DNA of 64,000 nucleotides from Pantoea phytobeneficialis (GTDB lineage: Bacteria; Pseudomonadota; Gammaproteobacteria; Enterobacterales; Enterobacteriaceae). The position numbers and the translations under genes were made by a program. The notes beneath the pieces are model-generated. The model saw only the letters and a list, made by a program, of their open reading frames with translations, was not told the origin of the DNA and did no database searches. Every line of letters begins with the position of its first letter. Within the stretch, counting starts at the first letter, position 1. Shown here piece by piece: positions 42,999 through 54,613 of the stretch. Location of the stretch: NCBI RefSeq assembly GCF_009728735.1, contig NZ_CP024636.1:1452863-1516862 (forward strand), read 5' to 3'.

Positions 42999-43763
42999 GG
43001 TGAGGTCATCACCGCGTAGCGACTGCCACGCCTGCCCCAGGGTTTCATAAATTGCCCGCTCGCTATGGCTGAGCCACAACGGTGAAGGGATCGCGCGCTC
43101 CCAGCCGTTTAATGGCGAGGTGATGGCCAGTTGATTGGCCGGGGCAGCCAGTGGATTAAGTCCGGCACGCTGGAAGAACTGCATCGCCCGTGGCAGATGA
43201 TTGGCGGATGTCACCAGCAGGAAGGGATGTTGCCCCACGGCGATTTTTACGGCCTGCGCTTCTTCCCGGGTATCTTTAGGCTGGTCCAGCACGATAATTG
43301 CGCTGTCGGGGACGCCGAGGCTCTCCGCCACCATCGCTGCCACGCGGCCATTGCTCATGGGGTTATCTCCTGCTGCCGCACCGGTAAAAATCATCTTCGC
43401 CTGCGGATAACGTCGCCATTGACGCACCCCTTCAGCCACCCGAGGCAGACTATTCCCAATCAGGTTCGAACTGGGTGCCCATTCCGGATTAAAGGTGTAT
43501 CCGCCACCCAACACCACGATATAATCGACGCTGACAGAACGGTTCCAGGTCGGATAGGCCTTTTCCAGTGGCAGCAACAGGCGATCGGCTACCGGTTGCA
43601 GGCTGAGTAACAGCAGCAACAGCCAACTGATTGATATCAGGATTTTGCCGCTTTTCTGCCAGCGGCTGAACCAGAGCAATAAAAGTCCGGCTGCCATCAA
43701 CGACAGCAGCAGTGGCAAGGGCAGTAACATTCCCCCGATCACTTTTTTTAACGTGAAAAACAT
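42978..43763 (-). CDS. elyC: Envelope biogenesis factor ElyC
   Basis: DUF218 inner-membrane protein. E. coli elyC mutants lyse at low temperature with faulty peptidoglycan synthesis, probably through undecaprenyl-phosphate lipid carrier use. The 261-residue product has two N-terminal membrane segments (about 10-32 and 39-58) and a periplasmic DUF218 domain with VDYIVVLGGGYTFNPEW and FLLVTSANHLPRAM. The start at 43763 (MFFTLKKVIGG) is the family start; 65 upstream codons are open but run into the cmoM promoter region. It is convergent and overlapping with ycbJ. Confidence 0.93.
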   Translation of the reverse strand: MFFTLKKVIGGMLLPLPLLLSLMAAGLLLLWFSRWQKSGKILISISWLLLLLLSLQPVADRLLLPLEKAYPTWNRSVSVDYIVVLGGGYTFNPEWAPSSNLIGNSLPRVAEGVRQWRRYPQAKMIFTGAAAGDNPMSNGRVAAMVAESLGVPDSAIIVLDQPKDTREEAQAVKIAVGQHPFLLVTSANHLPRAMQFFQRAGLNPLAAPANQLAITSPLNGWERAIPSPLWLSHSERAIYETLGQAWQSLRGDDLTSSQPGE

Positions 43764-43887
43764 CGAAAATTGCTCCTTTTGGCCGAAAAAACAGCAGCCA
43801 GACACTAACCACGGGATGAAAGGTTCATTCTTATTGCGCCTGTGACAAAATAGCACAAGTTGAAGGCAGCAGAACGGAGCGACCAGC

Positions 43888-44658
43888 ATGCAGGATCGTA
43901 ACTTTGACGATCTCGCGGAGAGATTTTCAAAGAACATATATGGCACCAAAAAAGGCATGGTGCGTCAGGCGATCCTGTGGGATGAGCTGGATACGTTGTT
44001 GCCGACGCTGCCCGCCGGGCCGCTGTCGGTGCTGGATGCCGGTGGCGGAGTAGGGCAAATCTCCAGCGGTCTGGCGGCGCGCGGCCATCAGGTGTTGTTG
44101 TGTGATCTGTCTGCGGAGATGTTGAAGCTGGCGGAAGCGCATGCCCTTGCCGAGGGTGTGAGCCACAACATGCAATTCAAACAAATTAGCGCGCAACAGG
44201 TCGGCGAACATTTGGATAAGCCAGTTGATCTGGTATTGTTTCACGCTGTGCTGGAATGGGTCGCGCAACCCGAGGTGGTATTGCAGGCGTTATGGCACAC
44301 CCTGAAGCCCGGTGGCGTGTTGTCGCTGATGTTTTTTAATCGCCATGCCTTAACCATGCGCCTGCTGACCCTTGGCAATTTCGGCTATCTACAGGCCAAT
44401 ATGTCCAAGCGCAAGAAGCGCACGCTGTCGCCCGATTATCCACGCGATCCCGAAGAGGTGTATCGCTGGCTGACAGATTGTGGATTTGAGATTGAACAGC
44501 GCGCTGGCATTCGTGTCTTTTGTGACTACATGAAAGAACAGTCTGCCGCCGTGAAAGACGTTGAGTCCATTATTGAGATGGAACGGCGCTACTGTCGCCA
44601 GGAGCCCTTTTTAAGTTTAGGGCGTTATATCCATGTGACCGCGCGCAAACCCAGGTAG
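43888..44658 (+). CDS. cmoM: tRNA 5-carboxymethoxyuridine methyltransferase
   Basis: SAM-dependent enzyme (formerly SmtA) that methylates cmo5U34 to mcmo5U34 in several tRNAs. The 256-residue product has the SAM motif [16 protein letters not shown] (about 49-64), [12 protein letters not shown] and the [16 protein letters not shown] segment of the family. The start [20 protein letters not shown] matches E. coli. It is the first gene of cmoM-mukF-mukE-mukB; mukF follows after 11 bp. It is divergent from elyC. Confidence 0.96.
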   Translation: MQDRNFDDLAERFSKNIYGTKKGMVRQAILWDELDTLLPTLPAGPLSVLDAGGGVGQISSGLAARGHQVLLCDLSAEMLKLAEAHALAEGVSHNMQFKQISAQQVGEHLDKPVDLVLFHAVLEWVAQPEVVLQALWHTLKPGGVLSLMFFNRHALTMRLLTLGNFGYLQANMSKRKKRTLSPDYPRDPEEVYRWLTDCGFEIEQRAGIRVFCDYMKEQSAAVKDVESIIEMERRYCRQEPFLSLGRYIHVTARKPR

Positions 44659-44669
44659 AAGGACCAACT

Positions 44670-45992
44670 ATGAGCGATTTTTCCCAGACGGTGCCCGAAC
44701 TGGTGGCATGGGCGCGCAAGAACGATTTTTCGCTTGCGCTGCCGGTTGAACGTCTGGCGTTTTTGCTGGCTATCGCCACCCTGAACGGTGAGCGGATGGA
44801 CGGTGAGATGAGTGAAGGCGAGTTGATTGACGCATTTCGTCATGTCAGTAAAGCGTTCGAACAAACCCACGAAACCGTTCAGGTGCGTGCCAATAACGCC
44901 ATCAACGATATGGTGCGGCAGCGTCTGCTCAACCGTTTTACCAGCGAACTGACGGAAGGCCATGCGATTTACCGCCTGACGCCGTTAGCTATCGGTATCA
45001 CTGACTACTATATTCGCCAGCGTGAGTTTTCCACCCTGCGTCTGTCGATGCAGCTGTCGATCGTGGCGCAAGAGCTGAAACGTGCGGCGGATGCTGCGGA
45101 AGAAGACGGTGATGAATTTCACTGGCATCGCAACGTGTTTGCGCCGCTGAAATATTCGGTGGCGGAGATCTTCGACAGTATCGACATGACGCAACGCCTG
45201 ATGGATGAACAGCAGCAGGCGGTGAAGACCGATATCGCCGATCTGCTGAACAAAGACTGGCGCGCGGCGATCTCCAGTTGTGAAATGCTGCTGTCAGAAA
45301 CCTCCGGCACCCTGCGTGAGTTGCAGGATACGCTGGAGGCGGCGGGCGATAAGTTGCAGGCCAATCTGCTGCGTATCCAGGACGCTACCCTGAGCAGCCC
45401 GGATCTCGGTTTTGTCGACAAGCTGGTGTTTGATCTGCAAAACAAGCTGGATCGCATTATCAGCTGGGGCCAGCAGGCTATTGACCTGTGGATCGGTTAT
45501 GACCGCCATGTTCACAAATTCATTCGTACCGCCATCGACATGGACAAGAACCGCGTATTCGCCCAGCGTTTACGTTTGTCGGTACAAAACTATTTCGACC
45601 AACCCTGGGCGCTGACTTACGCCAATGCCGACCGCCTGTTTGATATGCGCGACGAAGAGATGACGCTGCGTAACGACGAGGTGATGGGCGAGCTGCCGGC
45701 GGAGCTGGAGTACGAAGAGTTTAACGAGATTCGTGAGCAGCTGGCGGCGATGATTGAAGAAGCCTTACAGGTGTATAAGCAGGAACACAAACCCCTTAAC
45801 CTCGCGACGGTGATGCGTGACTATCTGGCGCAATATCCGCGCGCGCGTCATTTTGATCTGGCGCGCATTGTCATCGATCAGGCGGTTCGTCTTGGCGTCG
45901 CCGAGGCTGATTTAGCCGGTCTGCCTGCGGAATGGCAGACCATTAATGAATACGGAGCCAAGGTGCAGGCACATGTCATCGACAAATATTGA
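44670..45992 (+). CDS. mukF: Chromosome partition protein MukF (kleisin)
   Basis: Kleisin subunit of the MukBEF condensin, which links the MukB heads and dimerises through its N terminus. The 440-residue product has an N-terminal winged helix (about 1-115, with [30 protein letters not shown]), a middle helical bundle and a C-terminal winged helix (about 355-440). The ATG at 44670 follows AGAAGGACC. The same length as E. coli. It overlaps mukE by 20 bases. Confidence 0.97.
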   Translation: MSDFSQTVPELVAWARKNDFSLALPVERLAFLLAIATLNGERMDGEMSEGELIDAFRHVSKAFEQTHETVQVRANNAINDMVRQRLLNRFTSELTEGHAIYRLTPLAIGITDYYIRQREFSTLRLSMQLSIVAQELKRAADAAEEDGDEFHWHRNVFAPLKYSVAEIFDSIDMTQRLMDEQQQAVKTDIADLLNKDWRAAISSCEMLLSETSGTLRELQDTLEAAGDKLQANLLRIQDATLSSPDLGFVDKLVFDLQNKLDRIISWGQQAIDLWIGYDRHVHKFIRTAIDMDKNRVFAQRLRLSVQNYFDQPWALTYANADRLFDMRDEEMTLRNDEVMGELPAELEYEEFNEIREQLAAMIEEALQVYKQEHKPLNLATVMRDYLAQYPRARHFDLARIVIDQAVRLGVAEADLAGLPAEWQTINEYGAKVQAHVIDKY

Positions 45993-46692
45993 ACAAGTGA
46001 TGCCAGTCAAACTGGCGCTGGCACTGGCAAATCCCCTTTTTCCTGCGCTCGATAGCCAGTTACGCGCAGGACGCCATATTGGCATCGAAGAGCTGGATAA
46101 TCATGCTTTCCTGATGGATTACCAGGAGTATCTGGAAGAGTTTTATGCGCGTTACAACGTGGAACTGATCCGCGCGCCGGAAGGTTTTTTCTATTTGCGC
46201 CCGCGTTCAACCACGCTGATCCCGCGCTCGGTACTGTCCGAGCTGGATATGATGGTCGGCAAAATCCTGTGTTACCTCTATCTCAGCCCGGAACGTCTTG
46301 CCAACGAAGGCATTTTCACCCAGCAGGAGCTGTACGATGAGCTGCTGTCGCTGGCGGATGAGAGCAAACTGCTCAAGCTGGTGAACCAGCGCTCCACCGG
46401 TTCTGACCTCGATCGTGCCAAGTTGCAGGAGAAGATGCGTGCTTCACTGAACCGCCTGCGTCGTCTCGGCATGGTGTGGTTTATGGGCAATGACAGCAGC
46501 AAATTCCGTATCACCGAATCGGTGTTCCGGTTCGGGGCGGATGTGCGCAGCGGTGATGATGCCCGCGAAGCGCAGCTGCGTCTGATTCGCGATGGTGAGG
46601 CCATGCTGATTACAACTGCTCCGGCCACCGAAGAAAGCGACAACGACGCCGAGAATGAAGCGAGTGATAACGCGGAGGATGAACAGGCATGA
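45973..46692 (+). CDS. mukE: Chromosome partition protein MukE (KITE subunit)
   Basis: Tandem winged-helix subunit that binds MukF and helps control the MukB ATPase. The 239-residue product [20 protein letters not shown] matches E. coli from the start at 45973; nine further codons upstream are open, with a worse ribosome site. The C-terminal 30 residues are acidic and low-complexity ([20 protein letters not shown]). The gene begins inside mukF and its stop overlaps the mukB ATG by four bases, so the trio is translationally linked. Confidence 0.96.
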   Translation: MSSTNIEQVMPVKLALALANPLFPALDSQLRAGRHIGIEELDNHAFLMDYQEYLEEFYARYNVELIRAPEGFFYLRPRSTTLIPRSVLSELDMMVGKILCYLYLSPERLANEGIFTQQELYDELLSLADESKLLKLVNQRSTGSDLDRAKLQEKMRASLNRLRRLGMVWFMGNDSSKFRITESVFRFGADVRSGDDAREAQLRLIRDGEAMLITTAPATEESDNDAENEASDNAEDEQA

Positions 46693-49600
46693 TTGAACGC
46701 GGTAAATTTCGTTCGCTAACGCTGATCAACTGGAACGGCTTCTTTGCCCGTACCTTTGATCTTGATGAATTGGTGACCACGCTGTCAGGCGGCAACGGTG
46801 CGGGTAAATCCACCACGATGGCGGCCTTTGTCACGGCGTTGATTCCGGATCTGACGCTGCTGCATTTCCGTAACACCACCGAAGCCGGGGCGACCTCCGG
46901 TTCGCGCGACAAAGGTTTGCACGGTAAATTGCGTGCGGGCGTCTGCTATGCGGTGCTGGATGTCGTCAACTCACGTCATCAGCGCGTAGTGGTGGGTGTG
47001 CGTCTGCAACAGGTCGCCGGGCGTGATAAGAAGGTGGATATCAAGCCGTTCAGCATTCACGGCCTGCCCACCGATACACAACCTACCGATATCCTGACTG
47101 AGATCCTCGGCAGTCGCCAGGCGCGTGTGTTGCCGCTGACCGAAGTGAAAGATCGTGTCGAGGCGCAGGAAGGCGTGCAGTTCCGCCAGTACAGCTCGGT
47201 AACGGATTATCATGCCACGTTGTTCGAACTTGGCGTGGTGCCGCGCCGCCTGCGTACCGCGGGCGATCGCAGCAAATTCTATCGTCTGATTGAAGCGTCG
47301 TTATACGGCGGTATCTCCAGCGCCATTACCCGATCGTTACGTGATTACCTGCTGCCGGAAAACAGCGGCGTGCGTAAAGCCTTCCAGGATATGGAAGCGG
47401 CACTGCGTGAAAACCGCATGACGCTGGAAGCGATTCGCGTTACCCAGTCAGACCGCGATTTGTTTAAGCATTTGATCTCCGAAGCGACCAGCTACGTTTC
47501 GGCGGATTACATGCGTCACGCCAATGAACGTCGCATCCACCTGGATGGCGCATTGCAACTGCGTAATGAGCTGTTTACCAGCCGTAACCAACTGGCGTCG
47601 GAACAGTATCGCCACATCGAAATGGCGCGAGAGCTGTCTGAGCACAGCGGCGCGGAAAACGATCTGGAAACCGATTATCAGGCAGCCAGCGATCACCTGA
47701 ATCTGGTGCAGACGGCGATGCGTCAGCAGGAGAAGATCGAGCGTTACGATGCCGATCTGGAAGAGCTGACTTACCGTCTCGAAGAGCAGAACGAGGTGGT
47801 GGCTGAAGCGCGTGAAGTGCATGAAGAAAATGAAGCACGCGCCGAAGCGGCAGAAGTGGAAGTGGATGAGCTGAAAAGCCAACTGGCCGACTTCCAGCAG
47901 GCGCTGGATGTGCAGCAAACCCGCGCCATTCAGTATCAACAGGCATTGCAGGCACTGGATAAAGCCCGTACACAGTGTCAATTGCCGGATCTGTCCATCG
48001 ATAACGCTGCGGAGTGGCAGGAAACTTTTCAGGCTCGCGAAGAAGAAGCGACCGAAAAACTGTTGCGTCTGGAACAGAAACTCAGCGTTGCTGAAGCGGC
48101 GCACAGCCAATTTGAACAGGCACTGGCGCTGGTTATCAGCATTGCTGGTGACGTTAACCGTCAGGATGCCTGGCAGGTCGGGCGTGAATTGCTGCGTGAT
48201 GCGGCCAATCAGCGCCATCATGCCGAACAACTCTCCTCGCTGCGTCTGCGTCTGAACGAGCTGGAACAGCGTCTGCGCGAGCAGAACGAAGCCGAGCGTC
48301 TGCTGGCAGATTTCTGTAAGCGTCAGGGGCAGCAATATGATGCCGATGCGCTGGAAGGCTTACAGCGTGAGCTGGAAGCGCAGATTGAGCAGCTGAGCAG
48401 CAGCGTTGCCGATGCCGGTGAACGCCGTATGCTGATGCGCCAGGAGCTGGAGCAACTGCGTGAGCGTATCACCGCGCTGACCGCGCGCGCGCCGCACTGG
48501 CTGGCTGCGCAGGAGATTCTGACGCAGCTGAGCGAGCAAACCGGACAGCAGCTGACCAGCAGCCAGCAAATCACCGAATTTATGCAGCAGTTGCTGGAGC
48601 GCGAGCGCGAAACCACCGTCGAACGTGATGAGGTGGCGGCACGTAAACGTGACGTTGAGAAGCAAATCGAACGTCTCAGCCAGCCGGGTGGTGCAGAAGA
48701 TGCACGTCTGACACAGCTTGCTGAGCGTTTTGGCGGCGTATTGCTGTCTGAAATTTATGATGATGTCACGCTGGACGATGCGCCGTACTTCTCCGCGCTC
48801 TATGGTCCATCGCGCCATGCGATTGTGGTGCCGGATCTCTCACTGGTGCGTGAGCTGCTGAATGGCCTGGAAGATTGCCCGGAAGATCTGTATCTGATTG
48901 AAGGGGATCCGCAGTCATTTGATGACAGCGTTTTCGGCGTTGATGAGCTGGAAAACGCGGTAGTGGTGAAGGTGGCCGAGCGTCAGTGGCGCTACTCCCG
49001 CTTCCCGAAGGTGCCGCTATTTGGCCGTGCCGCGCGTGAGAATCAGCTGGAGCTGTTAAACAACGAACGCGATCAACTGGCGGAACGTTATGCAACGCTC
49101 TCCTTTGATGTGCAGAAAACCCAGCGCCTGCATCAGTCATTCAGCCGCTTTATCGGCAGCCATTTAGCGGTAGCGTTTGACGAAGACCCGGAAGCCTTGA
49201 TTCGCCAGCTCAACAGCCGTCGCGGCGAACTGGAACGCGCGCTGAGTCAGCATGAAAACGATAACCAACAGCAGCGCATGCAGTACGAACAGGCGAAAGA
49301 GGGCGTGGCCCAACTGAACCGCCTGCTGCCGCGCGTGACGCTGCTGTTGGATGATACGTTGGCGGATCGCTGTGAAGAGATCCGTGAGCGCGTCGAAGAA
49401 GCACAGGAAGCGGCGCGTTTCCTGCATCAGCACAGTAACAAACTCGGCAAACTGGAGCCGTTGTTGCCGGTGCTACAGAGCGATCCGCAGCAGCATGATC
49501 AGCTGGAGCGTGATTATCAGCAGGCGCAGCAGTTGCAGCGTGAGGCGCGTCAGCAGGCGTTTGCGCTTACCGAAGTGGTTCAGCGTCGCGCACATTTCAG

Positions 49601-51155
49601 CTACGAAGACTCGGCTGGCATGCTGACCGGTAACAGCGACCTCAACGAGAAGTTACGTCAGCGTCTCGAGCAGGCAGAGGGTGAGCGCAGTCGCGCCCGC
49701 GAACGTCTGCGTGAACATCAGGCTCAGTTGACGCAATATTCCCAGGTGCTGGCTTCCCTGAAAAGTTCGTATGACGCTAAGCGCGATATGTTGAAAGAGT
49801 TGCAGCAGGAGATGCAGGACATCGGTGTGCATGCCGATGCCAGCGCCGAGGAGCGTGCACGCGCCCGCCGCGATGAACTCTATACCGCGTTAAGCCATAA
49901 CCGTGCGCGTCGTAACCAGTTGGAAAAACAGCTCACTTTCTGCGAAGCAGAAATGGACAGCCTACAGAAGAAATTGCGCAAGCTGGAGCGTGATTATCAC
50001 CAGATACGCGAGCAGGTTGTCACGGCGAAAGCGGGCTGGTGCGCGGTGCTGCGCCTGGTGAAAGAAAATGGTGTCGAGCGACGCCTGCATCGTCGTGAAC
50101 TGGCTTATCTGAGCGGCGATGAATTGCGTTCAATGTCGGATAAGGCGTTGGGCGCCCTGCGTCTGGCGGTGGCGGATAACGAACATCTCCGCGATGTATT
50201 GCGGATGTCGGAAGATCCGAAACGTCCGGAGCGTAAAATTCAGTTCTTTATCGCGGTCTACCAGCATCTGCGTGAGCGTATTCGTCAGGACATCATTCGT
50301 ACCGATGATCCGGTGGAAGCGATTGAGCAGATGGAGATTGAGCTGAACCGCCTTACGGAGGAGCTGACGGCGCGCGAGCAGACGCTGGCGATCAGTTCGC
50401 GCAGCGTCGCCAACATCATTCGTAAAACCATTCAGCGTGAGCAGAACCGTATTCGTCAGCTTAACCAGGGCTTGCAAGCGGTCAGCTTTGGTCAGGTGCG
50501 CAGCGTGCGGCTGAACGTGAACGTGCGTGAAACGCACTCGATGCTGCTGGAAACGCTGTCAGAGGAACATGAACAGCATCAGGATCTGTTTAACAGCAAT
50601 CGCCTGACCTTCTCTGAAGCGCTGGCGAAGTTGTATCAGCGCCTGAATCCACAAATCGATATGGGCCAGCGTACGCCACAGACCATTGGTGAAGAGCTGC
50701 TCGATTACCGCAACTACCTGGAGATGGAGGTTGAGGTTAACCGTGGCTCCGATGGCTGGCTACGCGCGGAAAGTGGTGCGCTCTCAACCGGTGAAGCGAT
50801 CGGTACCGGTATGTCGATTCTGGTGATGGTGGTGCAGAGCTGGGAAGAGGAGTCACGCCGTTTGCGTGGCAAAGATATTTCCCCATGCCGTCTGCTGTTC
50901 CTCGATGAAGCCGCGCGTCTTGATGCGCGTTCCATCGCCACTTTGTTTGAGTTGTGCGAGCGTCTGGAAATGCAGTTGGTGATTGCCGCCCCGGAAAATA
51001 TCAGTCCGGAAAAAGGGACCACTTATAAACTGGTGCGTAAGGTATTTAACAACACCGAACACGTTCATGTAGTGGGCCTGCGTGGCTTCTCAGCGGATCC
51101 GGCACCGGTGAAGCGAGAAAATAACGCGCCGGACCTGGAAACAGAAAATTCGTAG
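46689..51155 (+). CDS. mukB: Chromosome partition protein MukB (SMC-like ATPase)
   Basis: SMC-like ATPase of the MukBEF condensin, which compacts the chromosome and partners topoisomerase IV. The 1488-residue product has an N-terminal head with Walker [10 protein letters not shown] (about 34-42), two long coiled coils (about 280-650 and 780-1210, rich in Glu, Gln and Arg), a hinge around 650-780 ([20 protein letters not shown]), and a C-terminal head with the signature [12 protein letters not shown] and Walker [12 protein letters not shown]. Its ATG overlaps the mukE stop. It is two residues longer than E. coli. Confidence 0.98.
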   Translation: MIERGKFRSLTLINWNGFFARTFDLDELVTTLSGGNGAGKSTTMAAFVTALIPDLTLLHFRNTTEAGATSGSRDKGLHGKLRAGVCYAVLDVVNSRHQRVVVGVRLQQVAGRDKKVDIKPFSIHGLPTDTQPTDILTEILGSRQARVLPLTEVKDRVEAQEGVQFRQYSSVTDYHATLFELGVVPRRLRTAGDRSKFYRLIEASLYGGISSAITRSLRDYLLPENSGVRKAFQDMEAALRENRMTLEAIRVTQSDRDLFKHLISEATSYVSADYMRHANERRIHLDGALQLRNELFTSRNQLASEQYRHIEMARELSEHSGAENDLETDYQAASDHLNLVQTAMRQQEKIERYDADLEELTYRLEEQNEVVAEAREVHEENEARAEAAEVEVDELKSQLADFQQALDVQQTRAIQYQQALQALDKARTQCQLPDLSIDNAAEWQETFQAREEEATEKLLRLEQKLSVAEAAHSQFEQALALVISIAGDVNRQDAWQVGRELLRDAANQRHHAEQLSSLRLRLNELEQRLREQNEAERLLADFCKRQGQQYDADALEGLQRELEAQIEQLSSSVADAGERRMLMRQELEQLRERITALTARAPHWLAAQEILTQLSEQTGQQLTSSQQITEFMQQLLERERETTVERDEVAARKRDVEKQIERLSQPGGAEDARLTQLAERFGGVLLSEIYDDVTLDDAPYFSALYGPSRHAIVVPDLSLVRELLNGLEDCPEDLYLIEGDPQSFDDSVFGVDELENAVVVKVAERQWRYSRFPKVPLFGRAARENQLELLNNERDQLAERYATLSFDVQKTQRLHQSFSRFIGSHLAVAFDEDPEALIRQLNSRRGELERALSQHENDNQQQRMQYEQAKEGVAQLNRLLPRVTLLLDDTLADRCEEIRERVEEAQEAARFLHQHSNKLGKLEPLLPVLQSDPQQHDQLERDYQQAQQLQREARQQAFALTEVVQRRAHFSYEDSAGMLTGNSDLNEKLRQRLEQAEGERSRARERLREHQAQLTQYSQVLASLKSSYDAKRDMLKELQQEMQDIGVHADASAEERARARRDELYTALSHNRARRNQLEKQLTFCEAEMDSLQKKLRKLERDYHQIREQVVTAKAGWCAVLRLVKENGVERRLHRRELAYLSGDELRSMSDKALGALRLAVADNEHLRDVLRMSEDPKRPERKIQFFIAVYQHLRERIRQDIIRTDDPVEAIEQMEIELNRLTEELTAREQTLAISSRSVANIIRKTIQREQNRIRQLNQGLQAVSFGQVRSVRLNVNVRETHSMLLETLSEEHEQHQDLFNSNRLTFSEALAKLYQRLNPQIDMGQRTPQTIGEELLDYRNYLEMEVEVNRGSDGWLRAESGALSTGEAIGTGMSILVMVVQSWEEESRRLRGKDISPCRLLFLDEAARLDARSIATLFELCERLEMQLVIAAPENISPEKGTTYKLVRKVFNNTEHVHVVGLRGFSADPAPVKRENNAPDLETENS

Positions 51156-51195
51156 CGGGAATTGTGGTTAAAATTCATCGCTACAGTTAATGTGT

Positions 51196-51233
51196 AAACG
51201 GCATTTGCTACCAGAGGCAAATGCCGTTTTTAT
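51196..51233 (+). terminator. Terminator of the muk operon
   Basis: Thirteen-bp stem AAACGGCATTTGC / GCAAATGCCGTTT with an eight-base loop, ending in TTTTTATTT. It lies about 40 bases after the mukB stop. Confidence 0.92.
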
Positions 51234-51311
51234 TTGTATACTCAAAAATATGTATAAGGTAGTACACAGCATAGCGAGTCGGCTGTGTCTTAGGCGAGAA
51301 GGGGGCCAGGG

Positions 51312-53120
51312 ATGTTGCTGAATAATAAGAGCAGATTTAATCGTGCTGTCATAGCACTCAGTTTGTCACTGGTATTGTCGCCACTGGCGGCCAGCCATGC
51401 GGCAATTATCGCAGCGCTACCGGGTACGACGCACCATACTCTGTCGGTCGCGGATAGCCAGCGTCAGATTCAGCAGGTTTTCAGCCCCAGCGAACAACCG
51501 TTCTATCTTCCCGGGCTGGCAGGCATTTATGCCGCCCGTAATATGGCGCCGTTGTGGCAGGACCGCACGGCGGTGCAGGCGTTTCAGCAGCAACTGGCGG
51601 AAGTGGCATTATCCGGGGTACAGCCGCAGTTTACGCGCTGGGTAGGGTTACTGACCAACCCAGCGATAAAAGGGCTGGCACGCGATATCGTGCTGAGTGA
51701 TGCCATGTTGGGCTATCTGCAATTTGTCTCCGGCGTGCCGACGCAGGGCGAAACCTGGTTGTACAGCAACGTGCCGTACAAGATGGCGATGCCCACCATT
51801 GCGACGATTAACCAGTGGCAAAACGCGGTAAATGGTGGTGGAAGCCGTGCCTTTGTCATCTCGCTTGAGCCGCAACATCCGCAATACGCTCCCATGCACG
51901 CAGCGCTGAAAACCCTGTTGACCGACAACCGCCCGTGGCCGCAATTACGTGATAGCGGTACGCTGCGGCCCGGCCAAATCAGTAATGATGTGCCTGCCCT
52001 GCGTGAGATTTTACAACGTACCGGCATGTTGACCGGGCATAGCGCGACACCGACGCCCGCAGACGATGCTGTGCCTGTGGCACCGGTGCCGGTCAGTCAG
52101 AGTGCGCAGCCCGTTGCGGTCAGCCCCTCGGCAGCCAACGTGAATGATCTCTCCGCTCAGGCACCACAAGCGCCGGGTAATGTCGCAGCGAATCCCGTGC
52201 AATCGGCCAACAATGTCTATGATGCTGCGCTGGTGGACGGCGTAAAGCGCTTTCAGCATTGGCAAGGCCTGGCCGATGATGGCGCGATTGGTCCGCGCAC
52301 TCGCGAATGGTTGAATGTCTCACCGCAAATGCGCGCCGCCTTGCTGGCACTCAATATCCAACGGCTGCGTTTGCTGCCGGATGATATGCATAACGGTATC
52401 ATGGTCAATATCCCCAACTATTCACTGACCTACTACAACAATGGTGCCACCATCCTGTCGTCACGCGTGATCGTCGGACGTCCCGATCGCAAAACGCCGC
52501 TGATGCGCAGCGCATTGAATAATGTGGTGCTCAATCCGCCGTGGAATGTGCCGACTTCGCTGGTGCGCCAGGACATTGTGCCGAAGGTCAAACAGGACCC
52601 GGGTTATCTTTATAAACACGGTTATACCCTGTTGTCAGGCTGGAGCGCTGATGCGCAAGTCATCGATCCCTCCACGCTCGACTGGAATATGGTTTCAGCC
52701 GCCAGCTTCCCTTACCGTATCCGTCAGGCTCCTGGCGCAATGAATTCGCTGGGGCGTTATAAATTCAATATGCCCAGCTCGGATGCCATTTATCTGCACG
52801 ATACGCCGAACCACAACCTGTTTCAGCGTGATATTCGTGCGCTCAGCTCTGGCTGTGTCCGGGTGAATAAGGCGTCTGAACTGGCGGATTTGTTGCTTCA
52901 GGATGCGGGGTGGAATGACAGCCGTATCTCTGACACCCTGAAAGAGGGTAGCACGCGCTACATCCCGATTCGTCATCGTATCCCGGTTAACCTCTATTAT
53001 CTGACGGCCTGGGTGGCGGAAGATGGTCAACCGCAATATCGTACAGATATTTACAATTATGATAATCCGGCCCGTTCGGGGAGTCAGGTGCTGACCAAAG
53101 CTGGTCAATTGCTACTCTAG
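51312..53120 (+). CDS. ldtD: L,D-transpeptidase LdtD
   Basis: Periplasmic enzyme (YcbB) that makes 3-3 cross-links in peptidoglycan and can replace the D,D-transpeptidases under beta-lactam or envelope stress. The 602-residue precursor has a signal peptide (about 1-30, ending PLAASHA), a Pro/Ala-rich linker (about 245-305), a PG_binding_1 domain (about 312-340, [20 protein letters not shown]) and a YkuD domain (about 365-545). The catalytic cysteine is Cys515 in LSSGCVRV, with [10 protein letters not shown] upstream. Length is near E. coli LdtD. The ATG follows GGGGCCAGGG. Confidence 0.96.
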   Translation: MLLNNKSRFNRAVIALSLSLVLSPLAASHAAIIAALPGTTHHTLSVADSQRQIQQVFSPSEQPFYLPGLAGIYAARNMAPLWQDRTAVQAFQQQLAEVALSGVQPQFTRWVGLLTNPAIKGLARDIVLSDAMLGYLQFVSGVPTQGETWLYSNVPYKMAMPTIATINQWQNAVNGGGSRAFVISLEPQHPQYAPMHAALKTLLTDNRPWPQLRDSGTLRPGQISNDVPALREILQRTGMLTGHSATPTPADDAVPVAPVPVSQSAQPVAVSPSAANVNDLSAQAPQAPGNVAANPVQSANNVYDAALVDGVKRFQHWQGLADDGAIGPRTREWLNVSPQMRAALLALNIQRLRLLPDDMHNGIMVNIPNYSLTYYNNGATILSSRVIVGRPDRKTPLMRSALNNVVLNPPWNVPTSLVRQDIVPKVKQDPGYLYKHGYTLLSGWSADAQVIDPSTLDWNMVSAASFPYRIRQAPGAMNSLGRYKFNMPSSDAIYLHDTPNHNLFQRDIRALSSGCVRVNKASELADLLLQDAGWNDSRISDTLKEGSTRYIPIRHRIPVNLYYLTAWVAEDGQPQYRTDIYNYDNPARSGSQVLTKAGQLLL

Positions 53121-53161
53121 TGATTGATTTAATTCATCTCCTTTCTGGTTAACTTTCATAC

Positions 53162-53212
53162 AACCGGCAGCAAAATTGCGATTTTGCGCCGGTTCTGCAT
53201 TTTCTTTCCCTT
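53162..53212 (+). terminator. Probable terminator of ldtD
   Basis: Stem AACCGGC-GCAAAAT / ATTTTGC-GCCGGTT with one bulged A and loop TGCG (53162-53194), followed by a T-rich stretch (CTGCATTTTCTTTCCC). Confidence 0.65.
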
Positions 53213-53309
53213 ATTCTGGGTTGACTGAGTCTGAGGCTAACGTTAATGTTCCGCCTTGTGTGCTTTTTACACATTTTTTTATCGCTTTAATCTCAGGTAA
53301 CCCCGTTTC

Positions 53310-53861
53310 ATGGCTAATTTTGATTCTCAGCGTCGCAAATTGCTCCTGATCGGAGGCGCAACGGCAGGTCTGGCACTTCTTCCTGGCTCTGCACTGGCCT
53401 CGATGTCCACCTCCCGGCCGCGTATTTTGACGCTTAATAACCTTCACACCGGTGAAACCCTCAAAACAGAGTTTTTTAACGGCAAGAGTTATGACAAGGA
53501 TGAGTTAGCTCGCTTAAATCACTTCTTCCGTGATTACCGCGCCAATCAGATCAAAACCATCGATCCACATTTGTTTGATCAGATTTATCGCCTCCAGGCC
53601 GCGCTGGGAACACGTAAACCGATTCAACTGGTTTCAGGCTATCGCACCATTGCTACCAACAATATGTTGCGTGAGTCCGGTCCTGGCGTGGCGAAACACA
53701 GTTATCACACCAAAGGTCAGGCGATGGACTTCCATATCGAAGGCATTTCCCTGAGCAATGTTCGCAAAGCGGCGTTATCTCTGCGTGCAGGTGGTGTAGG
53801 ATATTACCCGCGCAGCAACTTTGTTCACATTGACACCGGTCCTGTAAGGCACTGGTCGTAA
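53310..53861 (+). CDS. mepK: Peptidoglycan cross-link endopeptidase MepK
   Basis: M15-type zinc endopeptidase (YcbK) that cleaves 3-3 and some 4-3 cross-links so the wall can grow; it acts against the links made by LdtD, its upstream neighbour. The 183-residue precursor has a Tat-type leader with twin arginine [11 protein letters not shown] and hydrophobic core, ending near ALA (30). Zinc ligands are His133, Asp140 and His173 in [14 protein letters not shown] and NFVHIDTG. The ATG at 53310 is preceded by CAGGTAACC, a modest ribosome site. gloC follows 37 bp downstream. Confidence 0.95.
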   Translation: MANFDSQRRKLLLIGGATAGLALLPGSALASMSTSRPRILTLNNLHTGETLKTEFFNGKSYDKDELARLNHFFRDYRANQIKTIDPHLFDQIYRLQAALGTRKPIQLVSGYRTIATNNMLRESGPGVAKHSYHTKGQAMDFHIEGISLSNVRKAALSLRAGGVGYYPRSNFVHIDTGPVRHWS

Positions 53862-53898
53862 AAACCGACAGCGCTGCGTGTGTCGGTCATGGAGCGCT

Positions 53899-54528
53899 AT
53901 GAACTACCTCATCATTCCAGTCACCGCATTTTCCCAGAATTGTTCTGTCATCTGGGGTGACGATACTCAGCAGGCTGCGCTGGTGGATCCGGGCGGCGAT
54001 GCTGCAACCATTATCGCCGTACTATCAGAGCGTGGTATCACGCCGACGCAGATTCTGCTGACGCATGGGCATCTCGATCATGTGGGTGCTGCGGCTGAAC
54101 TGGCAGCACATTTTCAGGCGCCGATTGTCGGACCACAGTTACTGGATGCTTTCTGGCTGGAGGCATTGCCGACTCAGAGTCGCATGTTTGGTCTGCCGGA
54201 ATGTGCACCGTTAACGCCAGACCGCTGGCTGGAAGAGGGTGAAACGGTGCAGGTCGGTGAAGTGACACTGGAAGTGCTGCATTGTCCGGGACATACTCCA
54301 GGCCATATCGTGTTTTTTGACCGCGCCGGTCGTCTGTTGATCTCAGGTGATGTGATTTTTAACGGTGGTGTCGGTCGAACCGATTTTCCGCAGGGCAGCC
54401 ACAGCGATTTAATCGCGGCTATCAAAACCAAACTGCTGCCGCTGGGCGATGATGTGACTTTTGTACCAGGACATGGCCCGATTTCCACGCTGGGCCGCGA
54501 ACGTATCAGTAATCCATTTCTGCAATAA
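53899..54528 (+). CDS. gloC: Hydroxyacylglutathione hydrolase GloC
   Basis: Type II glyoxalase that releases D-lactate from S-lactoylglutathione in methylglyoxal detoxification. The 209-residue metallo-beta-lactamase-fold protein has the metal motif THGHLDH (His56, His58, Asp60, His61), [21 protein letters not shown] and VPGHGP. The start at 53899 ([14 protein letters not shown]) follows homologues and has a GGAG site; seven upstream codons are open. It follows mepK closely and is convergent with aspC across a REP pair. Confidence 0.95.
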   Translation: MNYLIIPVTAFSQNCSVIWGDDTQQAALVDPGGDAATIIAVLSERGITPTQILLTHGHLDHVGAAAELAAHFQAPIVGPQLLDAFWLEALPTQSRMFGLPECAPLTPDRWLEEGETVQVGEVTLEVLHCPGHTPGHIVFFDRAGRLLISGDVIFNGGVGRTDFPQGSHSDLIAAIKTKLLPLGDDVTFVPGHGPISTLGRERISNPFLQ

Positions 54529-54543
54529 AATTGCATGCTTAAA

Positions 54544-54605
54544 CCGTAGCGGCGTAATTTATCACGCGTCTTTTTCGCAATGCGTGATAAATCGCGCCGC
54601 TACGG
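54544..54605. repeat. REP-like inverted pair (REPIN) C
   Basis: Left arm CCGTAGCGGCGTAATTTATC... (54544-54568) and inverted right arm ending ATCGCGCCGCTACGG (about 54580-54605) around a loop of roughly a dozen bases. The pair can form one hairpin of about 24 bp. It lies between convergent gloC and aspC and almost fills the gap. Confidence 0.85.
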
Positions 54606-54613
54606 GTTAATCC

